Source: Herpetosiphon gulosus
GTDB taxonomy: Bacteria > Chloroflexota > Chloroflexia > Chloroflexales > Herpetosiphonaceae
Length of the DNA stretch: 64,000 bases
Direction of reading: 5' to 3'
Assembly (NCBI RefSeq): GCF_039545135.1
Contig: NZ_BAABRU010000014.1
Coordinates: 62,001-126,000, forward strand
Position 1 is the first letter of the stretch; each line of letters starts with the position of its first letter. The position numbers and the translations under genes were made by a program. The notes beneath the pieces were generated by a model. That model had not been told where the DNA came from. It did no database searches and worked only from the letters and a program-made list of their open reading frames with translations. Below are positions 41,300-55,400 of the stretch, in pieces.

Positions 41300-42163
41300 A
41301 TGTTCAAGATTGGTGAATTTTCGCGTTTGGCTCAAGTTTCGGTGCGGATGCTACGCCATTACGACAAATTAGGCTTGCTCATTCCCAATCAAATCGATCA
41401 ATGGACTGGCTATCGCTACTATTCAGTTGAGCAATTGCCACGGCTGCATCGAATTGTGGCACTCAATGGCTTGGGGCTAAGTCTCCAACAAATTGGCGAA
41501 TTATTGAACCACGATGATCTTTCGGCTGATCAACTACGCGGTATGTTGCGCTTGCAAGAATCACGCTTAACCGCAGAACTCGCCAAGAAACAAGCTCAAC
41601 TAGCCGAAGTCAGCGCTCGCTTGGCTCAAATTGAACATGAACAGGAGCCATGGCCCTACGCCATGATGCTCAAATCGACCGATGCGCAACCAGTCGCCAG
41701 TATGCGAGCGATTGTACCAAGCCTTGATCAAATGGGCTACTACTGTCACCGACTTTATGCATCGCTGTATCAACAAGTGCACCAGCATCGCATCCCAATC
41801 CTTGCCCAAGAAATTACGATCTATCACAACGAGGAGTTTAGCGAAACCGAGGTTGAAGTCGAGGTATCCGTCAGTTTGGCCGAGCATAATTTGGCTCAAT
41901 TGCCCGATAGCAACATCAAGTTTCAAACCCTGTCCAGCCTCGAACTGGCGGCGACCCTCGCTTTCGAAGGTAGTTTTAGTGAAATTCACGCTGCTGCTTT
42001 GGCGTTGCTGGGCTGGGTTGGCTTGCACAATTATCAAATGGTTGGGCCGCTGCGCGAATTTCATCGTTCAGGGCCAGCCCACAATCCACAAGGCGGCATT
42101 CAAGAGCCAGCAATAATCGAACTGCAATTACCAATCAAACCACGTGTTAACGAAAGGAATTAA
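41300..42163 (+). CDS. MerR-family transcriptional regulator with GyrI-like effector domain
   Basis: 287 residues from ATG 41300 (AAGG nine bases upstream). The N-terminus FKIGEFSRLAQVSVRMLRHYDKLGL is the MerR winged helix, followed by a coiled-coil dimer helix (LRLQESRLTAELAKKQAQLAEVSARL) and a C-terminal domain of about 150 residues that resembles the BmrR/GyrI multidrug-binding fold (AIVPSLDQMGYYCHRLY; LREFH near the end). It probably senses a small organic ligand. The DUF4386 membrane protein gene follows with its ATG two bases after the stop, its likely target. Confidence 0.88.
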   Translation: MFKIGEFSRLAQVSVRMLRHYDKLGLLIPNQIDQWTGYRYYSVEQLPRLHRIVALNGLGLSLQQIGELLNHDDLSADQLRGMLRLQESRLTAELAKKQAQLAEVSARLAQIEHEQEPWPYAMMLKSTDAQPVASMRAIVPSLDQMGYYCHRLYASLYQQVHQHRIPILAQEITIYHNEEFSETEVEVEVSVSLAEHNLAQLPDSNIKFQTLSSLELAATLAFEGSFSEIHAAALALLGWVGLHNYQMVGPLREFHRSGPAHNPQGGIQEPAIIELQLPIKPRVNERN

Positions 42164-42164
42164 G

Positions 42165-42896
42165 ATGATCGCCACCAAAACCTATCCTACGACCAACCAA
42201 GCTGCACGTAGCACGACCAGCACCTATCGCTGGGCGGCTGGCCTGCTATTCGCCCAATTTAGTGTCTTTCTGGTTGCCTTTTTGGTGCTGAGCAGCGCAA
42301 TCGATTGGCCTGCTAGCCTCGATAACCCAGCCTCACAATCGTTGCCCTTGATTTTACAAGAACGCTCGTCAGTTGCACTCGGCTATACGGCCTATTTTCT
42401 TTCGGCAACCATGCTGATTCCGATCGCTTTGTTGCTTTGGCAAATTCTGGCCAGCCAAAGTGCCTTGATGCGAGTGACTGCTGGCTTGGGTATGCTGGCG
42501 GGCTTTGCTAAATTGCTAGGGATTGGGCGCTGGCTGTTGATGATGCCAACCCTGGCCGAACAATATAGCGCCACCAGCGATCCCAACCTACGCGCCACCA
42601 TCGAAGTGATTTATACAAGTTTCAATAATTATGCTGGCGGTGTTGGCGAACAAATTGGGGTGGCTTTGTTTGGCGGTTTATGGACGGCTGGCGTAGCCTT
42701 GACGATTCTGCGCCAAGCAACATTGCCGCGCTGGCTTGGCTATAGCGGGCTGATTGCCGCGGCCAGTGTATTGGTTTCGCTGATCGAAGTCTACAATATT
42801 AGTGCTGGACCAATGTTGACGGTCAGTGGCAGCCTCTGGCAACTTTGGCTGATTACGCTTGGTGGGATATTGTTACGCCATAAACCTCAAGCCTAA
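42165..42896 (+). CDS. DUF4386-like membrane protein
   Basis: 243 residues; the AAAGGA site lies inside the end of the MerR gene, so the two are coupled. Six predicted helices, including AAGLLFAQFSVFLVAFLVL, YTAYFLSATMLIPIALLLWQIL, AGLGMLAGFAKLLGIG, and LWQLWLITLGGILL at the end. Arrangement fits the DUF4386 family, whose function is unknown. Because it sits behind a GyrI-type MerR regulator it may respond to the same ligand, for example as a transporter or stress protein; this is inference. Confidence 0.6.
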   Translation: MIATKTYPTTNQAARSTTSTYRWAAGLLFAQFSVFLVAFLVLSSAIDWPASLDNPASQSLPLILQERSSVALGYTAYFLSATMLIPIALLLWQILASQSALMRVTAGLGMLAGFAKLLGIGRWLLMMPTLAEQYSATSDPNLRATIEVIYTSFNNYAGGVGEQIGVALFGGLWTAGVALTILRQATLPRWLGYSGLIAAASVLVSLIEVYNISAGPMLTVSGSLWQLWLITLGGILLRHKPQA

Positions 42897-43206
42897 ACTT
42901 ATTCTTACAACTGTTATTAAGGAAATTGATGGTATAGTCCTCACCCCCTAGCCCCCTCTCCCGCCGAGCGAGCGAGGGGGAACCCTCCTAGCATGAAACT
43001 TGGAACGCCCCTACTTGCCGTGGGCAAGAATGAAGGATGAGGGACTGCACTTATTTCATCCTTCATCCTTCGCCAACTCTGCGCCTCTGCGTTAAAACTT
43101 CCTAACCCCTGATCCCTAACTCCTGGCCCCTGATCCCGCGTCCCTCACCCAACCTTTGCTATTTACCAATGACAATGGTATCTTTTGAGGCGATATTGGC
43201 AACTTT
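42897..43206. repeat. 310-base gap of repeat fragments before ribF
   Basis: No gene. It has a broken CCTCACCCCCTAGCCCC element (42940-42985), AATGAAGGATGAGGGA (43029-43044) with the inverse CATCCTTCATCCTT (43056-43070), CTCTGCGCCTCTGCGTTAAA (43077-43096), CCTAACCCCTGATCCCTAAC-type strings (43101-43150) and finally TACCA/TGGTA inverted halves (43165-43181) close to the ribF start. Confidence 0.6.
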
Positions 43207-44151
43207 ATGAATTGGAACCAGGCCATGCATTTTGCTGAACTTGCCAGCGTGCACTATCAAACTCCAACGCTCTTAACTATTGGCAAATTTGATGGCGTGC
43301 ATCAAGCCCATCAACAACTCCTGCGCCGCTTGGTCGAACGCGCTCGCCAGCACAATTGCCATAGCGCGGTCTTGACCTTTGATCCGCATCCTGATGAGAT
43401 TTTGCGGCCTGAGCGTGAGATTCGCTACCTGACCACAATCAACGAGCGAGCAGCATTAATGCAAGAGCTAGGCATCGATTTGTTGGCAGTATTGCCGTTC
43501 ACCCATGACACCTCGCAACTTAGCCCCAAGGCCTTTTTACAATTGCTGTTGAATCATGTGCCAGTCCGTGAATTGTGGGTTGGACCAGATTTTAAGCTGG
43601 GCCATCGCGGCATGGGCACAATTCCGGTGTTACACGATTTAGGCCAAGAGTTGGGCTTTACGGTCGAGCCAATTCCTTATTGGACGCTTGATGGCGAGAT
43701 TGTTAGTTCAACTGCGATTCGCAGCTGCTTAGCTGCTGGCGATGTCCAAACTGCCAATCACTATCTTGGGCGGGCATTTAGCTTACAAGGCACGGTTGTG
43801 CCTGGCGATCAACGTGGGCGCAAGATTGGCTTTCCAACCGCCAATGTGCAAATTGCCAGCAACCATATGCTGCCTGCCGATGGGGTCTATGTTTGCAAGG
43901 TTCAGTTGCTTGACGACCGCCGTAGTTTTGGCGCTGTGACCAACATCGGTGTGCGGCCAACCTTTGGCGTGCTTGGCCGCGCAGTTGAAGCCCATCTTTT
44001 CGATTTCAACGAAGATATTTATGGTCGACCGTTGCGAATTAGCTTTTTACAGCATATTCGCGGCGAACAAAAATTTGCTGGTATCGAACAATTGGTGGCC
44101 CAGATTGGCCGTGATGCCCAATTTGCGCGTGAATGGTTGGCCAAGCCCTAA
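43207..44151 (+). CDS. ribF: bifunctional riboflavin kinase / FAD synthetase
   Basis: 314 residues. The N-terminal adenylyltransferase domain has TIGKFDGVHQAHQQLL (HxGH-like) and LTFDPHPDEIL, then VGPDFKLGHRGMG and the IVSSTAIRSCL motif. The C-terminal kinase has GTVVPGDQRGRKIGFPTANV and VTNIGVRPTFG. It makes FMN from riboflavin and then FAD. No good ribosome binding site is visible. A strong hairpin after the stop overlaps the first rpoB promoter. Confidence 0.93.
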   Translation: MNWNQAMHFAELASVHYQTPTLLTIGKFDGVHQAHQQLLRRLVERARQHNCHSAVLTFDPHPDEILRPEREIRYLTTINERAALMQELGIDLLAVLPFTHDTSQLSPKAFLQLLLNHVPVRELWVGPDFKLGHRGMGTIPVLHDLGQELGFTVEPIPYWTLDGEIVSSTAIRSCLAAGDVQTANHYLGRAFSLQGTVVPGDQRGRKIGFPTANVQIASNHMLPADGVYVCKVQLLDDRRSFGAVTNIGVRPTFGVLGRAVEAHLFDFNEDIYGRPLRISFLQHIRGEQKFAGIEQLVAQIGRDAQFAREWLAKP

Positions 44152-44157
44152 AAAACT

Positions 44158-44210
44158 AACCCCTTTTTTAGAATTCAAAACATGTGTGCGAATTTCTAAA
44201 AAAAGGGGTT
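44158..44210 (+). terminator. ribF terminator hairpin abutting the rpoB promoter
   Basis: AACCCCTTTTTTAGAATTC (44158-44176) pairs with the complementary run ending AAAGGGGTT (44190-44210), about 19 pairs with two single-base bulges. No U-run follows; the two final T of the stem are the first two bases of the TTGACT box of promoter P1. Confidence 0.7.
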
Positions 44211-44237
44211 GACTTCTACCGAGCGCGAGAGTATAAT
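44209..44237 (+). promoter_or_regulatory. rpoBC promoter P1
   Basis: TTGACT (44209-44214), 17-base spacer, TATAAT (44232-44237). Near-consensus housekeeping promoter. Confidence 0.85.
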
Positions 44238-44266
44238 GGCCGCAAGTTTAAACCTCGTACTGTCTC

Positions 44267-44295
44267 TTGACACCTCTAATCATTGGTGCTATAAT
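44267..44295 (+). promoter_or_regulatory. rpoBC promoter P2 (perfect consensus)
   Basis: TTGACA (44267-44272), 17-base spacer, TATAAT (44290-44295): an exact sigma-70 consensus, 58 bases after P1. Predicted start near 44302, about 208 bases before rpoB. Confidence 0.92.
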
Positions 44296-44302
44296 CTCCT
44301 TT

Positions 44303-44509
44303 TGCAAAAATAGCTTTTCGTAGTGTTTGGACGAGGCTTTCGATCCACGCCAAGAACTTAAACCAATACCACGCCATTGGGCGTATTTTTCGTTGCGCTG
44401 CCGCCAAAAGCAGTCAAACTCGCAGCCGGACAACCACAAGTCGCATTTTTGACTACGGGTGTTTGGAGGTGAGCATTTTGTGCTTTTGCGGGGCTAGGGA
44501 GCGAAGCTG
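44303..44509 (+). promoter_or_regulatory. long untranslated leader of rpoBC
   Basis: About 207 bases with no gene. It contains ACGCC/GGCGT (44371-44385) followed by ATTTTT, a weak attenuator-like stem, and a longer-range pair AGTCAAA/TTTGACT (about 44412 and 44454). GGGAG precedes the rpoB ATG. In many bacteria rpoB is read from the rplJL promoter with L10-leader or attenuation control; here the genes stand alone, so this leader may carry the control. Confidence 0.45.
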
Positions 44510-47500
44510 ATGCCGCAAGTTCAGTCAACTGTTATCCTGCCACCGCTGATCACGTCCAGTATCTTCCGCGATGACCAAGGTCGTGCGATGATCGCATCAC
44601 GTCGGAGTTTTGCTCGCATTACCGATGCGATTGAATTACCGAAGTTGATCGAAACCCAGATCGATTCGTTTCGCTGGTTTCAACGTGAGGGGCTACGTGA
44701 GTTGTTCGATGAAATTAATCCCATCGACGATTTCACGGGCAAAAACCTAGAGCTTTCGTTTAGCGATTATGAGTTCGGCGAACCCCGCTATAACGAATTT
44801 GAGTGCCGTGAACGTGATATGACCTACGCCGCACCCCTGCGGGTTCGCGTGCGTTTGAAGGTCAAAACTACCGGTGAAATCAAGGAAAGCGATATCTTCC
44901 TTGGTGACTTCCCATTGATGACCAATAATGGTACGTTTGTGATCAACGGCGCAGAACGGGTTGTTGTGTCGCAGTTGATTCGCTCACCTGGCGTGTATTT
45001 CAAGGAAGAAAAAGAGCCAACCAGCGGTCGTTCGCTCCACAGTGCTAAGTTGATCCCCAACCGTGGTGCTTGGCTGGAGTTTGAAACGAATAAGCGCGAT
45101 GTGCTCTCAGTCAAGGTTGACCGCAAACGTAAGTTGCCAGTCACAATCTTGATTCGCGCTGTGCTGGGCTTGTTCGGCGATAAACCGCTTGATCAATGTG
45201 GCCTCAATGAAGACGTTATCGCCTTATTCGCAAATGTCGATGTTAACCGCGACCACCAATATATCGCTTCAACCTTGGATAAAGATCCATCAACCAATGC
45301 CAAAGAAGCGATTATGGAATTGTACAAGCGCTTGCGCCCAGGCGATCCAGCAACCGTTGATAACGCTCGTTCGTTATTGGAAACCTTGCTGTTCAACGCC
45401 CGCCGCTACGACTTGGGCAAAGTCGGTCGCTATAAATTAAATCGCAATCTCTGGGAAAAAAGCCGCCTCTTCGAAGGCCAAGAAATTCCCAGCCTGACCA
45501 TGCGCGTGCTCAGCAAAGCCGATTTGTTCAAAATTGTCGAGCGCTTGATCGATCTCAATAATGGGATTGGCAACCCCGATGATATTGACCATCTCGGTAA
45601 CCGCCGCGTGCGTACCGTTGGCGAATTGATTCAAACCCAATTCCGCGTCGGTTTGCTGCGCATGGAACGGGTGATCAAAGAACGCATGTCGTTGCAAGAA
45701 CCTGAAGCTGCAACTCCCAATGGCTTGATCAATATCCGGCCTGTGGTTGCTGCTATGCGTGAGTTCTTCGGCGGTTCGCAACTTTCGCAGTTCATGGATC
45801 AAACCAATCCATTGGCTGAGTTGACCCACAAACGCCGCCTTTCAGCGCTTGGCCCTGGTGGTCTGAGCCGTGATCGCGCAGGCTTTGAAGTTCGCGACGT
45901 TCACCACTCGCACTATGGCCGGATCTGCCCGGTTGAAACGCCTGAAGGTCCAAACATCGGTCTGATTGGTACGATGTCAACCTTTGCGCGGGTTAACGAA
46001 ATGGGCTTCCTTGAAACGCCCTATCGCCGCGTTTATCGCGAAGTTGATAATGCTCCGCTCTGGCTTGAACGTGGCATGACTACCCGCGATGTACGGCACC
46101 TCAGCACTGGCGAGTTGATCGCCCGCGCTGGCGCACGGGTCGATGCTGAGTTAGCTAAGATCATTGCCATTGGCGTGCTCAACGGTCAATTGCTGCGCGA
46201 AGATATTGTCAACCCAGCTACTGGCGATTTGATTGCCGAAGCTGGCTCAGAAATTGACCGCGCCTTGGCAACCAAAATTGCCGATTTGCCCTTACGGGCA
46301 ATCAAGATTCACCCAGTTGTGACCAATGAAACCGACTATTTGCCCGCCGATGAAGAAGATAAGTTCATCATTGCCCAAGCTAACGCTTTGCTCGACGAAC
46401 GCTTCCGCTTTATCGACCCAACGGTTTCATGCCGCCATGCTGAAGATTTTGTCCAAGCTCCAATCGCCTCGGTCGATTATATGGACGTTTCGCCCAAGCA
46501 GGTGGTCAGTGTTTCAACTGCGTTGATTCCGTTCTTGGAACACGACGATGCAAACCGCGCCTTGATGGGTTCGAACATGCAGCGCCAAGCTGTGCCATTG
46601 TTGCGCCCTGATGCGCCAATTATTGGCACTGGCATGGAGCACAAAGCCGCCCGCGACTCAGGTCAGGTGGTAGTGGCTCGTGCCGATGGCGTGGTGCTTT
46701 CATCGAATAGCGAACGCATTCTAGTTCGCGAAAATGATGGCACTGAACGTACCTACCCATTGCTCAAGTTCTTGCGCTCGAACCAAGATACCTGTATCAA
46801 CCAACGCCCAAGCGTCTTTATTGGCGATAAAATTCGGGCTGGCGAGGTAATCGCCGATAGTTCTTCGACCCAAAATGGCGAGCTTGCGCTTGGCCAAAAT
46901 ATTCTCGTGGCCTACATGCCTTGGGAAGGTGGGAACTTCGAAGATGCGATTTTGGTCAGCGAACGCTTGGTGCGCGAAGATATTTTCACCTCGATTCACA
47001 TTGAAAAATATGAAGTCGAGGCTCGCGATACCAAACTTGGCCCCGAAGAAATTACCCGCGATATTCCTAACGTCGGCCAAGATAGCCTTAAAAACTTGGA
47101 CGAGCGCGGGATTATCTATGTTGGTGCTGATGTTCAGCCAAACGATATTTTGGTTGGCAAAATCACACCTAAGGGCGAAACTGACCTGACCGCTGAAGAA
47201 CGGCTCTTGCGGGCTATCTTCGGTGAAAAGGCCCGCGAAGTGAAAGATAGTAGCTTGCGCGTACCAAACGGGGTCAAAGGTAAAGTCATTGATGTCAAGG
47301 TCTTTACTCGCGACGAAACGACTGAAATGCCTGTCGGTGTCAATCAAACGGTGCGGGTGATGCTCTGTCAAAAGCGCAAAATCAGCCCAGGCGATAAGAT
47401 GGCCGGTCGTCACGGCAACAAAGGCGTGGTCAGCCGCGTGCTGCCAATCGAAGATATGCCATTCTTACCCGATGGCACGCCTGTCGATATCGTCTTGAAT

Positions 47501-48163
47501 CCGTTGGCTGTGCCAAGCCGCATGAACATCGGCCAGATTTTGGAAACCCACTTGGGTTGGGCAGCCTCACGCTTGGGCTTCCGCATTGCTACGCCAGTCT
47601 TCGACGGCGCACGCGATGAGGATATTATCAAAGCTCTTGCTGAATCAGGCCTGCCATCTGATGCCAAGATCGATCTCTACGATGGGCGTACTGGCGAGAA
47701 ATTCGATAATCCAGTGACCGTCGGTTACAAATATATGCTCAAGTTGGCGCACTTGGTGGAAGATAAGATCCACGCTCGCTCAACTGGCCCTTACAGCTTG
47801 GTGACCCAACAGCCACTCGGCGGTAAGGCTCAGTTCGGTGGTCAGCGCTTTGGTGAAATGGAAGTTTGGGCGCTCGAAGCGTATGGCGCTGCTTACATTC
47901 TCCAAGAAATGCTCACGGTCAAGTCCGACGACGTGGTTGGTCGGGTCAAAACGTATGAGGCGATCGTCAAGGGCGATCCAATCAACGAAGCCGGCGTGCC
48001 CGAATCGTTCAAGGTCTTGATCAAAGAGTTGCAATCGCTTGGTCTGTCGGTCGATGTGTTGACCGCTGATGAACGCCCGGTTGAGCTAACCGATAGCGAA
48101 GCCGATGACTTAATCTCACTCGACGGCATCAACCTGTCGGGGATGGAAAAAGGCGAACTCTAA
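44510..48163 (+). CDS. rpoB: DNA-directed RNA polymerase subunit beta
   Basis: 1217 residues. Recognised by the rifampicin-pocket segment [20 protein letters not shown] then [12 protein letters not shown], then [52 protein letters not shown] and the C-terminal [23 protein letters not shown]. All segments are intact, with no intein. The pocket residues match the rifampicin-sensitive form. The gene is behind two tandem promoters and not beside rplJ/rplL. rpoC follows, separated by a 231-residue homing-endonuclease gene. Confidence 0.98.
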   Translation: MPQVQSTVILPPLITSSIFRDDQGRAMIASRRSFARITDAIELPKLIETQIDSFRWFQREGLRELFDEINPIDDFTGKNLELSFSDYEFGEPRYNEFECRERDMTYAAPLRVRVRLKVKTTGEIKESDIFLGDFPLMTNNGTFVINGAERVVVSQLIRSPGVYFKEEKEPTSGRSLHSAKLIPNRGAWLEFETNKRDVLSVKVDRKRKLPVTILIRAVLGLFGDKPLDQCGLNEDVIALFANVDVNRDHQYIASTLDKDPSTNAKEAIMELYKRLRPGDPATVDNARSLLETLLFNARRYDLGKVGRYKLNRNLWEKSRLFEGQEIPSLTMRVLSKADLFKIVERLIDLNNGIGNPDDIDHLGNRRVRTVGELIQTQFRVGLLRMERVIKERMSLQEPEAATPNGLINIRPVVAAMREFFGGSQLSQFMDQTNPLAELTHKRRLSALGPGGLSRDRAGFEVRDVHHSHYGRICPVETPEGPNIGLIGTMSTFARVNEMGFLETPYRRVYREVDNAPLWLERGMTTRDVRHLSTGELIARAGARVDAELAKIIAIGVLNGQLLREDIVNPATGDLIAEAGSEIDRALATKIADLPLRAIKIHPVVTNETDYLPADEEDKFIIAQANALLDERFRFIDPTVSCRHAEDFVQAPIASVDYMDVSPKQVVSVSTALIPFLEHDDANRALMGSNMQRQAVPLLRPDAPIIGTGMEHKAARDSGQVVVARADGVVLSSNSERILVRENDGTERTYPLLKFLRSNQDTCINQRPSVFIGDKIRAGEVIADSSSTQNGELALGQNILVAYMPWEGGNFEDAILVSERLVREDIFTSIHIEKYEVEARDTKLGPEEITRDIPNVGQDSLKNLDERGIIYVGADVQPNDILVGKITPKGETDLTAEERLLRAIFGEKAREVKDSSLRVPNGVKGKVIDVKVFTRDETTEMPVGVNQTVRVMLCQKRKISPGDKMAGRHGNKGVVSRVLPIEDMPFLPDGTPVDIVLNPLAVPSRMNIGQILETHLGWAASRLGFRIATPVFDGARDEDIIKALAESGLPSDAKIDLYDGRTGEKFDNPVTVGYKYMLKLAHLVEDKIHARSTGPYSLVTQQPLGGKAQFGGQRFGEMEVWALEAYGAAYILQEMLTVKSDDVVGRVKTYEAIVKGDPINEAGVPESFKVLIKELQSLGLSVDVLTADERPVELTDSEADDLISLDGINLSGMEKGEL

Positions 48164-48188
48164 ACTTCGGTTGCGATCCATTGCTCTC

Positions 48189-48218
48189 GCGGTAGTTCCC
48201 AATGACGTGAACTACCGC
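48189..48218 (+). other. perfect hairpin in the rpoB downstream gap
   Basis: GCGGTAGTTC (48189-48198) pairs with GAACTACCGC (48209-48218) across ten bases. It starts 26 bases after the rpoB stop and lacks a U-run, so it is more likely an RNA-processing or stability element, or part of the inserted unit, than a terminator. Confidence 0.6.
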
Positions 48219-48241
48219 CTCTCTATCGCACGGTGCTAACC

Positions 48242-48937
48242 ATGGCTCGACCTGCTGCTAACAATCCTTTCTTTCGCACATGGTCACCAACCATGGCCTA
48301 TGTTCTAGGCTATTGGTGGGCCGATGGATATATGCGGATTCATCCCAATACTGGTGCTCATCTTATTGAAATTGCCAGCGTTGATGTGGAACACTTACAA
48401 GTAATTGCCGATGCTATGGGTGCAACAGCGGCTTTACGTCAAGTACGTAAAGAATCAACTTGTCACGAAATGGTAATTTGCAATCAAGGCTTGTATCACG
48501 ATCTACTCGATCTTGGGGGAATTCCAAATAAATCGCATGTTATAGGCTTTCCTAATGTACCAACCGAATATCTCGTGGATTTTATTCGTGGGTTTATTGA
48601 TGGTGACGGTACCTTAGTTTGGAATGGAGATCGGCCTGTTATTCAAATTTATTCTGGTTCTCAGCAGTTACTGCTTGAAACAGGTAAATATATTGAATTA
48701 ATGACTGGTATTCCAGCACCAAATATTAGCCATAATCGCAATAATTATTACATCAAGTGGAGCACAATTCGTGCTAAGTGTTTAGCAATTTGGTTGTATC
48801 GTAATAATAATAGCCTGATGCTAGCACGAAAGGCTGCAATCGCGCAGCAATTTGAGCAATGGCAACCAAAGAAGTCGCCTGAGCGGGGAACAATTACCGA
48901 GAAGATGCGCTTGCATTTTGCAAACTATCTTCCTTAA
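48242..48937 (+). CDS. free-standing LAGLIDADG-type homing endonuclease between rpoB and rpoC
   Basis: 231 residues from ATG 48242 (a GTG at 48233 is in frame; neither has a binding site). Two LAGLIDADG motifs are clear: [14 protein letters not shown] with Asp28 and [15 protein letters not shown] with Asp120/Asp122, about 92 residues apart, giving a pseudo-dimeric monomer. Both acidic catalytic residues are kept and the frame is intact, so the enzyme may be active. Codons are AT-rich (many AAT, TAT, TTA), unlike rpoB and rpoC. It is not inside an intron or intein. It ends 17 bases before the rpoC ATG. Other LAGLIDADG-fold DNA-binding proteins act as regulators, an alternative role. Confidence 0.82.
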   Translation: MARPAANNPFFRTWSPTMAYVLGYWWADGYMRIHPNTGAHLIEIASVDVEHLQVIADAMGATAALRQVRKESTCHEMVICNQGLYHDLLDLGGIPNKSHVIGFPNVPTEYLVDFIRGFIDGDGTLVWNGDRPVIQIYSGSQQLLLETGKYIELMTGIPAPNISHNRNNYYIKWSTIRAKCLAIWLYRNNNSLMLARKAAIAQQFEQWQPKKSPERGTITEKMRLHFANYLP

Positions 48938-48954
48938 CCGAGGAGCGTTCAACC

Positions 48955-53586
<4,632 letters not shown>

Positions 53587-53612
53587 GCAATAGCCCAAAA
53601 GTTCAATCAATA

Positions 53613-53645
53613 AAACACCGTTGGAGTCATTCCAACGGTGTTTTT
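53613..53645 (+). terminator. intrinsic terminator of the rpoBC operon
   Basis: AAACACCGTTGGA (53613-53625) pairs perfectly with TCCAACGGTGTTT (53631-53643) with a five-base loop and a run of five T (53641-53645). Confidence 0.95.
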
Positions 53646-53742
53646 GTGCTATTCCCCCAACCAGCGATCGCCTAGTACACTAAAACTCTTGCTAACTAGC
53701 TGCGTATCTAGCGCACAGCAATGCAGCGAAAGGAGCCAGCCC

Positions 53743-54543
53743 ATGTTTGATTCATGGCGCAGTCTTGGGTTTCACTTGGCGGCAGGGTTTTACAACAGCG
53801 TTTTGTGCGTGGTTATTGGCGGAATTTTAGGGTTTCTCACGCCGCCGCCATGGTCATTTGCCCTGCTTGGCATCGCTTGGCTGGGCATCAGTGCGTATTG
53901 GGCTGGCTATACCGACAGTCGCATCAGCAATGGTTTTGCTGGCATGATCATCATCTGGCATGTGATTATTTTGATGTTTGCAGGCATGGGCTGGCGCTAT
54001 ATGCGCTACACCTATGGCAAAGAAACCATCAACAACATTACTGCTGCCGAAATCCCCTATTATCCAAACGCAGCAATCTTTTACTTCAATGATGCTGTGG
54101 TACAAACCAAATATGCCACAGTTCACAAAGTTGCCAGCAAAGATCGCAAAAGCTCGCGGGTAACCTATAGCTACTACAGTCTTGCGCCACTGACCAACAG
54201 CGATTGGCAATATGGCGATCCTGTGCCTGCTTGGGCGGCCTGCAACGCCGATTACACGATCGCTTGCTACGATTGGGATGACCCAATTCTGAATGGCGCG
54301 TTGCCCGAAGAACTGTACCTCGATAAATATACCGTTGCCAAACGTACCAACCTCGCCAAATACGATTATGCAGAGCTAAACAACGCCCCAATGCTTGAAG
54401 TTGGGGCAGGCTCGAATAGCTTCAATACCGCCAAACGTTGGCAGTGGCTGTTTGTGTGGATCATCATGGTTTTGGTCTGGGCCGTACCAATCAGCTTAAC
54501 TGGCTGTGTGCGATTTACATGGCGTTGGTTGCGCAATAGATAA
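53743..54543 (+). CDS. membrane protein of an unknown tandem family (copy 1)
   Basis: 266 residues from ATG 53743 (AAAGGAG upstream). Three N-terminal helices (FYNSVLCVVIGGILGFLTP, FALLGIAWLGISAYWAGY, GMIIIWHVIILMFAGMGW), an external beta-rich domain of about 130 residues, and one C-terminal helix (WLFVWIIMVLVWAVPISLTG). The external domain shares ITAAEIPYYPNAAIFYF, then SLAPLTNSDWQYGDPVPAWA and NAPMLEVG with the next gene. No known family. The two genes are adjacent (10 bases apart) and are probably one operon. Confidence 0.6.
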   Translation: MFDSWRSLGFHLAAGFYNSVLCVVIGGILGFLTPPPWSFALLGIAWLGISAYWAGYTDSRISNGFAGMIIIWHVIILMFAGMGWRYMRYTYGKETINNITAAEIPYYPNAAIFYFNDAVVQTKYATVHKVASKDRKSSRVTYSYYSLAPLTNSDWQYGDPVPAWAACNADYTIACYDWDDPILNGALPEELYLDKYTVAKRTNLAKYDYAELNNAPMLEVGAGSNSFNTAKRWQWLFVWIIMVLVWAVPISLTGCVRFTWRWLRNR

Positions 54544-54553
54544 GGAACAAGCG

Positions 54554-55372
54554 ATGAAAATTCAATGGCTAAACTTTGGGCGAACGCTGATAGTAGGGAT
54601 ACTTTTTGGTTTGTGGTGTGCGGTGCTTGGGGGAGCAATTGGTTTTTGGCTGGGCGAACCGGCACTCTATCCAGTTAATGTCTTTGCAGGGCTTATAAGC
54701 ATCGGATTATTTGTACTATTAACTCATCGTTGGTTTAATCATAAATGGTTGGGAGCGATCTGTTTGTTGAATATTGGCACGATGATTGGTACAGGAATTG
54801 GTACAAGCCAAGAGCGTTTGTATTACGGTCAGGTTCAAATTGACAACATTCAAGCTGAGCAAATCAGCCAACATCCCGAAGCCATGATCTTCACGTTGGA
54901 GCAAGCAGTTGTGCAACGTGAATATGGTGTAACCTTTGCTTACACTACCAGCGATGCTCGCCGCTCAAGCACAACATCGCATGCTATTAGCGTTGCGCCG
55001 CTGACTAGCCCCAATTGGCAGCCCGACCAGCCAGTTCCGGCATGGGCCGTCTGTGGTGGCTATTTCGAGTATCAATGTGAAGAGTGGAAGCAACCAATCA
55101 AAGCAGCGCTGATCTCAAAACCAACCAATCAAAATCCGCAACAAACGGCGATTACCAAAAACCTTGAAACTCATGGCTATACCGCGATCGAAAATGCCCC
55201 GCGTCTGTATGTTGGCAGCAGCGTTGAGAGCTTGATGGCCGACCACCGCTTTATTTGGCGGTCTACATGGTTGTTCGTTAATGGGATATGGGCTGGGCCA
55301 TTTTTTATCTTTGTGGGCGCTGAGCTACTGTGGAATACGCTTAAACAATTATTTACAAAAAAGCCAAGCTAG
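54554..55372 (+). CDS. membrane protein of an unknown tandem family (copy 2)
   Basis: 272 residues; AAGGA upstream. The same layout as the preceding gene: N-terminal helices (LIVGILFGLWCAVLGGAIGF, NVFAGLISIGLFVLLTH, GAICLLNIGTMIGTGIG), an external domain, and a C-terminal helix (WLFVNGIWAGPFFIFVGAEL). Shared motifs are NIQAEQISQHPEAMIFTLE, VAPLTSPNWQPDQPVPAWA and ENAPRLYVG. Amino-acid identity looks low except at these motifs, so the duplication is old. The invariant VPAWA-x-C and NAP motifs mark an unnamed domain. Confidence 0.6.
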   Translation: MKIQWLNFGRTLIVGILFGLWCAVLGGAIGFWLGEPALYPVNVFAGLISIGLFVLLTHRWFNHKWLGAICLLNIGTMIGTGIGTSQERLYYGQVQIDNIQAEQISQHPEAMIFTLEQAVVQREYGVTFAYTTSDARRSSTTSHAISVAPLTSPNWQPDQPVPAWAVCGGYFEYQCEEWKQPIKAALISKPTNQNPQQTAITKNLETHGYTAIENAPRLYVGSSVESLMADHRFIWRSTWLFVNGIWAGPFFIFVGAELLWNTLKQLFTKKPS

Positions 55373-55391
55373 CATTGGCAATAGCTTGGCT
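55357..55391. terminator. bidirectional terminator
   Basis: AGCCAAGCTA (55362-55371) pairs with TAGCTTGGCT (55382-55391). On the minus strand the stem is followed by six T; on the plus strand by GATTTT. The stem contains the stop codon of the plus-strand gene. Confidence 0.85.
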
Positions 55392-55400
55392 GATTTTGAA

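Noticed and set aside
43165-43181. An FMN riboswitch before ribF
   Set aside because: Only a short TACCA/TGGTA inverted pair lies near the start. The conserved RFN element helices were not found in the gap.
46721-47413. A 230-codon minus-strand frame within rpoB
   Set aside because: It is an antisense shadow of the highly conserved plus-strand rpoB frame, without a binding site.
48164-48954. A group I intron or intein hosting the LAGLIDADG gene
   Set aside because: rpoB ends and rpoC begins with normal, complete ends, and both proteins are uninterrupted. No splice-type protein ends or intron core were seen.
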